This document shows, piece by piece, positions 1 to 6,882 of a stretch of DNA of 64,000 nt (its first letter is position 1; the number at the start of each line of letters is the position of its first letter). The translations under genes and the position numbers were made by a program. Location of the stretch: contig JASBZB010000017.1 in the NCBI GenBank assembly GCA_029983695.1, forward strand, positions 22,389 to 86,388, written 5' to 3'. The DNA comes from Lutispora sp003527145. GTDB lineage: Bacteria; Bacillota; Clostridia; Lutisporales; Lutisporaceae. The notes beneath the pieces are model-generated. The model was not told the origin of the DNA. It saw only the letters and a list, made by a program, of their open reading frames with translations, and made no database searches.

Positions 1-2
1 TC

Positions 3-929
3 AAATGCTGGTTTACTGCTAATCCGGCCTGGGTCACCGGCACCTCTTACGGCATATTGGGCCCTCTCAGCACAGGTGCAGATATCCTGGTGTCTGAGCC
101 CGGCTACAGGGTAAATCAAGTGTTGGGGCTTTTGGACAAATATGATATAGAGATCTGGTACACGGCTCCCACTTTGCTGAGAATGCTTATGCGGGAGGAC
201 CCGACCAAGGCAAAGGCATTCAAGCTCGAAAGCTTGAAGAAGATATTCAGCGCCGGTGAGGCATTAAATCCTGAGGTAAGGCGCTGGGCTGAGGAAAACC
301 TGGGCTTGACCGTACATAATCAATGGTTTCAGACGGAAACAGGTTGCATAATCATCGGCTATGACGGCAGTTTCCCGAGAAAAGGCGATGATTCTATGGG
401 CAAGGTGCTGGTGGATATAAAGGCGGAGATACTTGATGACAGCTTCAATCCTTTGCCTCCCGGAGGGAAGGGGCATTTGGCATTAATGCCTTCCTGGCCT
501 TCAATGTTCTTGGATTATTGGGGGAACAGGGAAAAGTATTTGAGCAAATTTAAAAACGGCTGGTATATCACCGGAGACCTGGCTTATAGAGATGATGAGG
601 GTTATTTCTACTATATGAGCCGGGAGGATGATGTAATAAACACAGCAGGGCATCTGGTGACTCCCTTCGAAGTCGAAAGCATATTGATGACTCATCCTAC
701 TGTGGCAGAGGCTGCCGTAATAGGCATCCCCGATAAGCTGATGGGCCAAGCGGTGAAAGCGTTTGTGGTTTTGAAGGAAAATTGTGAGCCGACGCCTCAG
801 CTCCAGATGGAGTACCGGGCTCTGGTGCGAAACAGAGTTTCACCCTTTGCATCACCTCAGGCTGTAGAATTTATAGATGCGCTGCCCAAGACGGAAAGCG
901 GAAAGATTATAAGACGGCTGCTGTATTAG
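3..929 (+). CDS. acsA: Acetyl-CoA synthetase, AMP-forming (5'-truncated)
   Basis: C-terminal 308 residues of an AMP-forming acyl-CoA ligase that would activate acetate to acetyl-CoA. The reading frame is open to the window edge and starts with the typical acetyl-CoA synthetase segment (TANPAWVTGTSYGI), so the gene begins upstream and the in-frame TTG at 57 is not its start. Visible signatures are AGEALNPEV, the adenylate-binding QTETG, YITGD, and the hinge region SREDDVINTAGH. Near the end TESGKIIRR carries the catalytic lysine that family members acetylate for control. The canonical G of the GRxDDVI motif is replaced by S, a mild departure. A propionyl-CoA or related short-chain ligase is possible. 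Confidence 0.85.
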   Translation, partial: KCWFTANPAWVTGTSYGILGPLSTGADILVSEPGYRVNQVLGLLDKYDIEIWYTAPTLLRMLMREDPTKAKAFKLESLKKIFSAGEALNPEVRRWAEENLGLTVHNQWFQTETGCIIIGYDGSFPRKGDDSMGKVLVDIKAEILDDSFNPLPPGGKGHLALMPSWPSMFLDYWGNREKYLSKFKNGWYITGDLAYRDDEGYFYYMSREDDVINTAGHLVTPFEVESILMTHPTVAEAAVIGIPDKLMGQAVKAFVVLKENCEPTPQLQMEYRALVRNRVSPFASPQAVEFIDALPKTESGKIIRRLLY

Positions 930-943
930 GATTCAGAACTCAG
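930..943 (+). repeat. Heptad repeat just after acs stop codon
   Basis: Two heptanucleotides, GATTCAG and AACTCAG, follow the TAG stop with no spacer and are succeeded by a decayed unit. This is the plus-strand member of the RRYTCAG heptad family seen behind kdd, murI, ypeB and spoIIR. Confidence 0.6.
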
Positions 944-1353
944 GATTTTAGGGGATTCCTCTAGGGACGGGGGGACGGGAACCTTAAATGCATTTTCATT
1001 CATTTTTTTTCATATATATGCGTATGCCGCAAATTTTGATTTATTATGTTTCAATATGCTCATTTCACAAAATTCAGTGGTTTTATAAGTATGATATTTG
1101 ATTATTGTCAAATAATATAAGCTAAATCTACATCATTTCTATATTTTCTTATAATGTCTATTGCATATTAATGCTATATATAATATAATAAAATTGTATT
1201 TAACCCCTGAAAGTCTCACATTGTTAGAGACACAATCGTTAACCCCACTCAGTATTGCACCCCAAAAGGGTGCCTTTTTTTTATGCAAATTATGGAGTAT
1301 TGTGGAGGAAAATTTTGCTTCATGTAGAATAATATAGTTTGGAGGTGAATAAG
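944..1353. other. Gene-free interval between acs and the PKD-protein gene
   Basis: About 400 bp, mostly AT-rich. It begins with a G-rich remnant (GGGACGGGGGGACGGGAACC, 963-982) like the GAACCGTCCC modules elsewhere. It holds a small stem GTCTC/GAGAC near 1212-1232, two copies of TTAACCCC around 1199 and 1240, and a rho-independent terminator at 1257-1282. No open reading frame with a ribosome site was found and no known riboswitch consensus was recognised. Confidence 0.5.
1257..1282 (+). terminator. Rho-independent terminator / possible attenuator
   Basis: GCACCC pairs with GGGTGC across a five-base loop and is followed by eight T residues. It lies about 330 bp after acs and 70 bp before the next gene, so it could end acs transcription or attenuate the downstream gene. 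The second is hinted at by the TTAACCCC and GTCTC/GAGAC elements just upstream. Confidence 0.75.
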
Positions 1354-2559
1354 TTGGAGCAAAAGATCATAAAAAGCAAATATGAAGTAATAGATACTCT
1401 ATATTCAGATGAGCTACAATCGATTTACATATGCAGCATTACCTCCGGTGATAGTGAAGAGAAATTCATCCTTGGCGAATTTTCCGATGAGGATATCAAA
1501 AATATAGTCAAGAGCAGCTTTTTATCCGGCGGCAGTGCGCCCAAAAGCCTGCTGGATTCTTTTGAGATAGATGAAAAGTTCTATGTCTTATTCCCCATGG
1601 TTGCCGGAATATCCCTGGAGGAGCACCTCTCCAAGCACAGCATCACCTTGGCGGACAAGATGCTTCTCACTGAAGAGTTATTGAAAAAATTTATGGAGAT
1701 AGAAAAGTTCAATCCTTTGATTCAATATATTCTTTCCGACTTAAATAATTTATCCGTCATAAACAGAAAGTATTTAAGCTTTAATAATCTCTTCTGCTTT
1801 GACAAGAGCAAGCTTGATATAGATTTAAGCTCGGTTATAAAGAGGCTTGGACATATTATATGCTGTATTTTTGCCAACAGCCCCGACGGCGATATCATCA
1901 GGGACAGAGATGCGCTGCCTCCGGCTATATCGCCCATTGTATCCAAAGCTTTGGAGGGTTCTTATGAGTCAGCGGCCAAGATTTATGACGACTTTAAGAA
2001 AACCTTGCTTTATACGACCTTTATAGGGAGTGCTTCATTGGATGATCAGATAAGAAGCAAGATAAAAAAGGCTCAAAAAAGATACGTCATATATTGGCCC
2101 AGATTGATCGCATCCCTTGTATTGATTGCAGCTTTGCTGGGAGGAGGCTTTTTCCTGATAAAAAAGGCTATTCCTGCAATAGGATCAGGGAGAGAAAATC
2201 CCCATGCTGCAGATAAAAAGAATAACGCTCCTATCGCGGAATTCTCTATAAGCATAAATAAAATTTATGCAGGGGATGAGGTGACCTTTATAGATGAATC
2301 TTCTGATCCGGACCCGGTCGATGCTATCAAATCAAGGCTCTGGACTGTGGAGAGGGACGGCACCGTAGTGCTCAATTCCGATGGAGAGTCCCTTAATTAT
2401 ATCTTCGCTGAACCCGGGGATTATAGCGTTTCCTTAGTAGTACAGGACACCAGAGGTGCCGGCAGCCAGCCCTGCAATTATAAGCTTAAGGTGCTGGAGA
2501 AGCCCGAGCTGCCCCAGGACAGTCCCGGTACTTCCGACAATTCCGAGGATATGAAATAA
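1354..2559 (+). CDS. Single-pass membrane protein: kinase-like cytoplasmic region, TM helix, external PKD domain
   Basis: 401 aa from a TTG start. GGAGGTG at 1341-1347 lies six bases ahead, which favours this start over the in-frame TTG at 1339 that overlaps the ribosome site. Residues 1-245 look like a degenerate protein-kinase fold: an N-terminal beta-rich part, then a helical lobe, with no recognisable HRD or DFG motif. One strongly hydrophobic helix lies at about 249-273. After a short linker, residues about 289-382 form a PKD domain (VTFIDESSDPDP, then GDYSVSLVVQD), which would be outside the cell. The C-terminus is Pro/Ser rich. The architecture suggests a pseudokinase-like surface or sporulation protein, but no family name can be given safely. 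It ends just before the promoter of the T-box transcript. Confidence 0.75.
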   Translation: MEQKIIKSKYEVIDTLYSDELQSIYICSITSGDSEEKFILGEFSDEDIKNIVKSSFLSGGSAPKSLLDSFEIDEKFYVLFPMVAGISLEEHLSKHSITLADKMLLTEELLKKFMEIEKFNPLIQYILSDLNNLSVINRKYLSFNNLFCFDKSKLDIDLSSVIKRLGHIICCIFANSPDGDIIRDRDALPPAISPIVSKALEGSYESAAKIYDDFKKTLLYTTFIGSASLDDQIRSKIKKAQKRYVIYWPRLIASLVLIAALLGGGFFLIKKAIPAIGSGRENPHAADKKNNAPIAEFSISINKIYAGDEVTFIDESSDPDPVDAIKSRLWTVERDGTVVLNSDGESLNYIFAEPGDYSVSLVVQDTRGAGSQPCNYKLKVLEKPELPQDSPGTSDNSEDMK

Positions 2560-2569
2560 TAAAAACGAT

Positions 2570-2598
2570 TTGACAACTTATGCTTTGTAATGTATAAT
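2570..2598 (+). promoter_or_regulatory. Consensus sigma-A promoter of the T-box transcript
   Basis: TTGACA at 2570-2575 and TATAAT at 2593-2598 with a 17-bp spacer are a perfect vegetative promoter. Transcription should start near 2605, just ahead of the T-box Stem I. Confidence 0.9.
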
Positions 2599-2609
2599 CT
2601 ATCATAAAT

Positions 2610-2848
2610 ATTTAAAGCTATGACGAGAACTAGTAAAAGGAAAGACGCTGAAAGAGAAGAAGGCCCACTGGCTGAAAAGCCTTCTAAGATTATTTCTTTT
2701 GAACCCATCCTCCGAGCTGCAAATGAAAAGTTTGTCCGCATTGCCTGCGTTATAGGCATTAAGAGGCATGGATATGTATTGCATATCTATTCAACTTGGG
2801 TGGTACCGCGAATTTCCTTCGTCCCTTGTCTGGGATGAAGGTTTTTTT
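2610..2848 (+). promoter_or_regulatory. T-box riboswitch leader, proline specifier predicted
   Basis: A T-box leader senses uncharged tRNA. Stem I has the AGTA half of the specifier loop at 2632-2635, an AAAAG/CTTTT helix above it, then GAA at 2701 followed by CCC (2704-2706) and A. The reading is CCC or, shifted by one base, CCA; both are proline codons. The antiterminator has the hallmark GGTGGTACCGCG at 2799-2810. Its TGGT pairs with a tRNA ending ACCA (discriminator A), as expected for tRNA-Pro and against Trp or Gly. The competing terminator (CCTTCGTCCC / GGGATGAAGG plus seven T) covers 2816-2848. The amino acid assignment is inference from these two positions. Confidence 0.9.
2816..2848 (+). 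terminator. T-box regulated terminator
   Basis: A ten-base-pair stem (one G-U) with a six-base loop and a seven-T tract. The 5' arm lies just after the T-box sequence, so antiterminator and terminator are mutually exclusive. Confidence 0.85.
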
Positions 2849-2873
2849 ATTTTTATACGGAGGAGGTTTTATT

Positions 2874-4415
2874 ATGAGTGAAAAAAGAGAAACTTGGGCA
2901 TCCAGGGTAGGCTTTATAGCCGCCACAATCGGTATGGCCATAGGAACGGGGAATATCTGGAGATTCCCTCGCGTAGCAGCAAATAACGGCGGCGGCCCCT
3001 TCATCATAGCATGGACTGTTGCATTATTTGTATGGGCGATACCTCTTCACATGGGCGAAATGACTATGGGACGCAAGACCGGGCTGGGAACCATAGGTGC
3101 CTTTAGGGATTTCATGGGCAAAAAATATGCCTGGATGGGCACCTGGATCGCAATGGTATGTTTATTACTAATGTCCTATTATTCGGTAGTCATGGGCTGG
3201 TGTCTCAAATACTTTACTTTGGCTGCGAAAGGCACTTTTAAAGCAGGTCTCACCACAGAGCAGACATCGGCCATATGGAACAGTTTTACAGCTTCCGGCG
3301 GTGAAGTGGCAATATTCCATTTCATCTGCATGGCTATAGCCGGATATATTATCTACAGAGGCGTTCAAAACGGTATCGAGAAATTCTCAAAGGTCATGAT
3401 ACCGATCCTATTCCTGCTGCTTGCAGTTGCTATGGTCAGAGCGGTAACGCTGCCCGGCGCTTATATGGGTCTTGAATACCTGTTCAACCCCAAATTCGAA
3501 ATGTTGAAAAATCCTAAGATCTGGCTGGAAGCCTTTACTCAGGTAGCCTGGTCTACTGGCGCCGGCTGGGGCTTCATAATCACATTGTCTACCTATACCA
3601 AGAAAAAGGAGGATGTGCCCGGCAACTGCTTCACAATGGGAATCAGCGACAATGTGGGCGCCTTATTGGCCGGCATGGTAGTTCTTCCCGCTATATTTGC
3701 ATTGTCCCCAAGCATGGAGTATACTACTCAGGCTTTGACCTCCGGCAATACGGGCCTGACCTTCATATATCTGGCCCAGCTGTTCGGCAGCATGCCCGGC
3801 GGCTACATCATAGGAACCTTGTTCTTCTTCTCAATGGCAGTGGCTGCCCTGACCTCTTTAATCCCTATGATCGAGGTTGTTGTGAGAAATATAATGGACA
3901 CCGGCGTACCCAGACATAAAGCTACCATAATCGTTTCTATAATAGGATTCGTATTTGGTTTGCCTTCCGCACTAAATGTTAATTTCCTGGATAACCAGGA
4001 CTGGGTATGGGGAGTTGGCTTATTGGTATCCGGCCTGTTCGTTTCCTTTGCCTTGATGAAATACGGTGTAGAGCAGGCAAGGCAGAATGTTATAAATACT
4101 CCTTGGGCGGATTTCAAGATAGGAAAATGGTGGAATGTTTGTATATATGCTTTTCCGGCAATATTTGCAGCCTTGTTCGGCTGGTGGATTTGGCAGGGCA
4201 TAGTGGGTTATCCGGATAATTGGATGAATCCTTTCGAAACCTTTAATGCAGGTACTATCATAGTACAATTCGGTTTGCTGATCCTGTTCGGCATCCTCAC
4301 CAACAATTATTTCTGCAGAAAGATTGGAAAAGGCATAGACATCACTCAGCTTGATGAAGATGAAGATGAGGTGGTTGTATTGAAGAATACAAACGCTGCA
4401 AAGGAGGCGAAATAA
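2874..4415 (+). CDS. Sodium-dependent amino-acid transporter, NSS/SNF family
   Basis: 513 aa from ATG with AGGAGG at 2861-2866. A LeuT-fold carrier with about 12 membrane helices. The first helix keeps the sodium/substrate-site signature AIGTGNIWRFP, followed by the glycine-rich NNGGGPF. The last 30 residues are acidic and charged, a cytoplasmic tail. It should import a neutral amino acid with Na+. It is controlled by the proline-type T-box just upstream and is followed four bases later by a 33-aa MetS-like subunit, so the two are one transcript ending at 4565. The T-box makes proline the favoured substrate. MetS-partnered members of the family are known to carry methionine/alanine, so substrate is open. 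Confidence 0.9.
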   Translation: MSEKRETWASRVGFIAATIGMAIGTGNIWRFPRVAANNGGGPFIIAWTVALFVWAIPLHMGEMTMGRKTGLGTIGAFRDFMGKKYAWMGTWIAMVCLLLMSYYSVVMGWCLKYFTLAAKGTFKAGLTTEQTSAIWNSFTASGGEVAIFHFICMAIAGYIIYRGVQNGIEKFSKVMIPILFLLLAVAMVRAVTLPGAYMGLEYLFNPKFEMLKNPKIWLEAFTQVAWSTGAGWGFIITLSTYTKKKEDVPGNCFTMGISDNVGALLAGMVVLPAIFALSPSMEYTTQALTSGNTGLTFIYLAQLFGSMPGGYIIGTLFFFSMAVAALTSLIPMIEVVVRNIMDTGVPRHKATIIVSIIGFVFGLPSALNVNFLDNQDWVWGVGLLVSGLFVSFALMKYGVEQARQNVINTPWADFKIGKWWNVCIYAFPAIFAALFGWWIWQGIVGYPDNWMNPFETFNAGTIIVQFGLLILFGILTNNYFCRKIGKGIDITQLDEDEDEVVVLKNTNAAKEAK

Positions 4416-4416
4416 T

Positions 4417-4518
4417 ATGTCTACCAGTTCAATCATCATGATGGTCATAACCTGCGGCGGTTATCTCATAGGTTTTGGATATCTTATTTCGTTGGTAATG
4501 AAGCCTAAAAAATATTAA
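4417..4518 (+). CDS. MetS-like small subunit of NSS transporter
   Basis: 33 aa, one predicted membrane helix. It starts MSTSSIIMM, runs through a Gly/Tyr/Leu-rich hydrophobic stretch, and ends with a basic tail KPKKY. A strong ribosome site (AAGGAGG, 4401-4407) sits inside the end of the transporter gene and only one base separates the genes. Size, position and the M-x-T-S-S-I-I-M-M start match the MetS small subunits that accompany NSS-family transporters in Corynebacterium and many Firmicutes. Whether it is required for transport here is inferred from those relatives. Confidence 0.75.
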   Translation: MSTSSIIMMVITCGGYLIGFGYLISLVMKPKKY

Positions 4519-4530
4519 GAAAAGATGGGA

Positions 4531-4565
4531 GAACCGTCCCCGGAACACCGGGGACGGTTCTTTTT
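4531..4565 (+). terminator. Strong rho-independent terminator after NSS operon
   Basis: A perfect 13-bp stem (GAACCGTCCCCGG and its complement) with a four-base loop, followed by TTTTT. The same GAACCGTCCC word recurs in several non-terminator intergenic spots here, so this terminator belongs to a dispersed repeat family. Confidence 0.95.
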
Positions 4566-4589
4566 GTGCGGTATTTAAGGATAATTTTG

Positions 4590-6011
4590 TTATGCCTTTA
4601 ATTCTTTATTGCTGTGGACTTTTGATGCTGAAAAGAGGAACCATGCCAGGGCACCTGCTGCAGCCATCAATCCTATGGGATAGGATATGGTTGTGGGGAG
4701 GCCCAGCCCTTCTTTAGCTTGGAATATATATGTTATAGTAACTGCCGTCATAAAGGTGGCAGGCACTGTGCAAATCCAGTGGTTTTTGCCGGTTTTCACC
4801 AGATATACTGCGGAGGCCCAAAGCATTATCATCGCAAGGGTTTGATTGGACCAGGCAAAGTACCTCCAGATTATATCAAAGTTTATCTGAGAAAGAGCCA
4901 CACCGATACCTATTACAGGTATGCTGAGGTATAATCTCTGCTTCAGCGGACCCTGATTTATTTTGAATACGTCGGCTATTGTCAATCTTGCACTTCTAAA
5001 GGCAGTATCTCCTGAGGTCACAGGGCATACGATAACGCCTAGAACGGCCAGTACGCCTCCGACAGGTCCCATAAGAGTTTTGGATATGGTATGAACCACC
5101 GCACCTTGGGCACCGTTTGCCAATGCATTTGCAAGGCCCTGGGTGCTGCCGTAGAAGGTCATGGCTGCCGCTGCCCAGATAAGGGCTATTATGCCTTCAG
5201 CCACCATGGCGCCGTAAAATACCGGACGGCCATATTTTTCATTGGTCATGCACCTGGCCATCATAGGAGACTGGGTTGCATGGAAGCCGCTTATTGCGCC
5301 GCAGGCTATGGTGATAAATAATGTAGGCCATATTGCTAAAGATTTCGGATGAAGATTTGTGAGAGTGAGGTTAGGAATGTCATATCCTCCGACAACGAGA
5401 CCGCCGCCTATTCCCACAGCCATTATGAGGAGGACGGCTCCGAAAAGCGGGTATATCTTTCCTATAAGCTTGTCTATAGGAAGAAGAGTAGCCATGAAGT
5501 AATAGATGATTATGATAACGAGCCAAAAGTTAGTATTTAAGTTTTCGGGAGTAAGGCTTGCCAACAGCTTTGCCGGACCTGTCATGAATACCGTACCGAC
5601 AAGTATCAATAGGATTACGGAGAATACTCTCATTATCTGCTTTGCTGCAGGCCCCAGGTAAATGCCTACTATCTCGGATACTGAAGCCCCATCGTGTCTG
5701 ATGGACAGCATACCGGAGAAAAAGTCATGGACTGCACCGGCAAATATGGTTCCGAATACTATCCATAAAAATGCAGCCGGTCCCCAAAGCGCACCGGATA
5801 TAGCTCCAAATATGGGGCCCAGACCGGCAATGTTTAAGAACTGGATGAGGAACATCTTTTTCCATCCCATGGGTACGTAGTCAACACCGTCAGCCATGGA
5901 AACAGCAGGTGTAGGCCTGTTCTCATCAACCTTGAAGACCTTCTCCACAAAGGCTCCATAAATAATGTAACCAAGGATCAGAATAATAATTGCGCCTAAA
6001 AAAGTTGCCAT
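4590..6011 (-). CDS. cstA: CstA-family carrier (pyruvate/peptide uptake)
   Basis: 473 aa; AAAGGAGG lies just ahead of the ATG. A polytopic membrane protein with the CstA core, including PMGWKKMFLIQFLNIAGLGP, the HDGASVSEIVG region and GAISGFHATQSPMM. The C-terminal extension of the 700-aa enterobacterial CstA is absent, as is usual in Firmicutes. CstA/BtsT proteins were first linked to peptide use under carbon starvation and are now known as pyruvate:proton symporters in E. coli. The LytS/LytR pair encoded immediately upstream on the same strand corresponds to the BtsS/BtsR system that switches such carriers on, so pyruvate uptake is the best guess. A terminator separates it from lytR, so it probably has its own promoter. 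Confidence 0.9.
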   Translation of the reverse strand: MATFLGAIIILILGYIIYGAFVEKVFKVDENRPTPAVSMADGVDYVPMGWKKMFLIQFLNIAGLGPIFGAISGALWGPAAFLWIVFGTIFAGAVHDFFSGMLSIRHDGASVSEIVGIYLGPAAKQIMRVFSVILLILVGTVFMTGPAKLLASLTPENLNTNFWLVIIIIYYFMATLLPIDKLIGKIYPLFGAVLLIMAVGIGGGLVVGGYDIPNLTLTNLHPKSLAIWPTLFITIACGAISGFHATQSPMMARCMTNEKYGRPVFYGAMVAEGIIALIWAAAAMTFYGSTQGLANALANGAQGAVVHTISKTLMGPVGGVLAVLGVIVCPVTSGDTAFRSARLTIADVFKINQGPLKQRLYLSIPVIGIGVALSQINFDIIWRYFAWSNQTLAMIMLWASAVYLVKTGKNHWICTVPATFMTAVTITYIFQAKEGLGLPTTISYPIGLMAAAGALAWFLFSASKVHSNKELKA

Positions 6012-6054
6012 TTTTAAACCTCCTTTTGTTTTTCTTTGAATTAATTATGGAGCA

Positions 6055-6075
6055 TTTAACCAATAAAACGTTAAA
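6055..6075 (-). promoter_or_regulatory. Inverted repeat upstream of cstA, possible operator
   Basis: TTTAAC and GTTAAA arms of six bases with a nine-base spacer lie 44-64 bp upstream of the cstA start, between the lytR terminator and the ribosome site. LytTR regulators usually bind paired direct elements, so binding by the neighbouring LytR is a guess from position. Confidence 0.35.
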
Positions 6076-6092
6076 AGGATGTATGAAAGAAC

Positions 6093-6120
6093 AAAAAACA
6101 GGTCTGAACGGCCTGTTTTT
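6093..6120 (-). terminator. Terminator after lytR
   Basis: AAACAGG / CCTGTTT stem with a nine-base loop and a T-run in the direction of lytR transcription; the plus-strand reading also ends in T. It separates the regulator pair from cstA. Confidence 0.7.
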
Positions 6121-6139
6121 GATGTTGAAAATTTCTCTG

Positions 6140-6880
6140 CTATATGCCAAGGATTTCCTTAAATTTCTTTACCTGTTTTTTGCTGATGATTATTTCGTCA
6201 TTGGCTTCTCCGATTTTGGCAGCATAGGCTCCATTGAACCAGGGCGAAATCTCATTTATTTTATTCATGTTCACCAGATAGCTGCGATGGGTTCTGAAAA
6301 AGCCCTTTCCCTTCAGCTTTTCCTCCAATTCATGCAATGAGTGGCTTGACAAATATGTTTCTTTGTCAGCCTTGATAAATATATCCCTTCCTTCTGTATA
6401 GGCATAGATAATGCTGTCTATATCAACCAGTATCAATTTATCGCCTTTCCATAAAGGAAGCTTATTTAAAGAAACTGTATTGCCCGGGTTGTTGGCGGCT
6501 TCACTGCTCTTGTTCTCAAGGATGTTTTTTATCCTTATAACAGCTTTTGCAACCCGCTCCTCGTCATAGGGCTTGAGTATATAATCGACGGCGTTTACTT
6601 CAAAGGCCTTGATGGCATATTGATCATAGGCTGTAGTAAAAATAACCTTGCATTTGATCCCCAGGTTGTTTATTTCATTTATCAATTGTATGCCGGTGAT
6701 ATCAGGCATCCGTATATCCGTAAGCACCAAATCCGGCCTGAGCTTCTTTACCAGCTCCAGACCATCAAGGCCGCTGTTTGCTTCCCCTACTATTTTTATA
6801 AAGGGCATCTTTGATATGAGAAATTTTAATTCTTCTCTGGATGGATATTCATCATCAATAACGATAGTGTTTATTTGCAA
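6140..6880 (-). CDS. lytR: LytR/AlgR-family response regulator
   Basis: 246 aa. The receiver domain (1-120) has the acidic pocket IDDE and the phosphoacceptor Asp55 in LTDIRMPD. The rest is a LytTR DNA-binding domain (about 140-246) with the family's FFRTHRSYLVN segment. The start is TTG with GGAGTG seven bases ahead; no better ATG exists in frame. It begins two bases after the sensor kinase stop, so the pair is co-transcribed. Its likely target is cstA immediately downstream, as in the BtsSR/BtsT and LytST-carrier arrangements. Confidence 0.9.
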   Translation of the reverse strand: MQINTIVIDDEYPSREELKFLISKMPFIKIVGEANSGLDGLELVKKLRPDLVLTDIRMPDITGIQLINEINNLGIKCKVIFTTAYDQYAIKAFEVNAVDYILKPYDEERVAKAVIRIKNILENKSSEAANNPGNTVSLNKLPLWKGDKLILVDIDSIIYAYTEGRDIFIKADKETYLSSHSLHELEEKLKGKGFFRTHRSYLVNMNKINEISPWFNGAYAAKIGEANDEIIISKKQVKKFKEILGI

Positions 6881-6882
6881 AG

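Noticed and set aside
57..929. TTG at 57 as start of acetyl-CoA synthetase
   Set aside because: The frame is open to base 3 and encodes conserved family sequence upstream, so the gene is cut by the window edge.
1199..1282. Known riboswitch (c-di-GMP, preQ1, guanidine)
   Set aside because: Conserved core sequences of these classes could not be found; kept only as an unassigned structured region.
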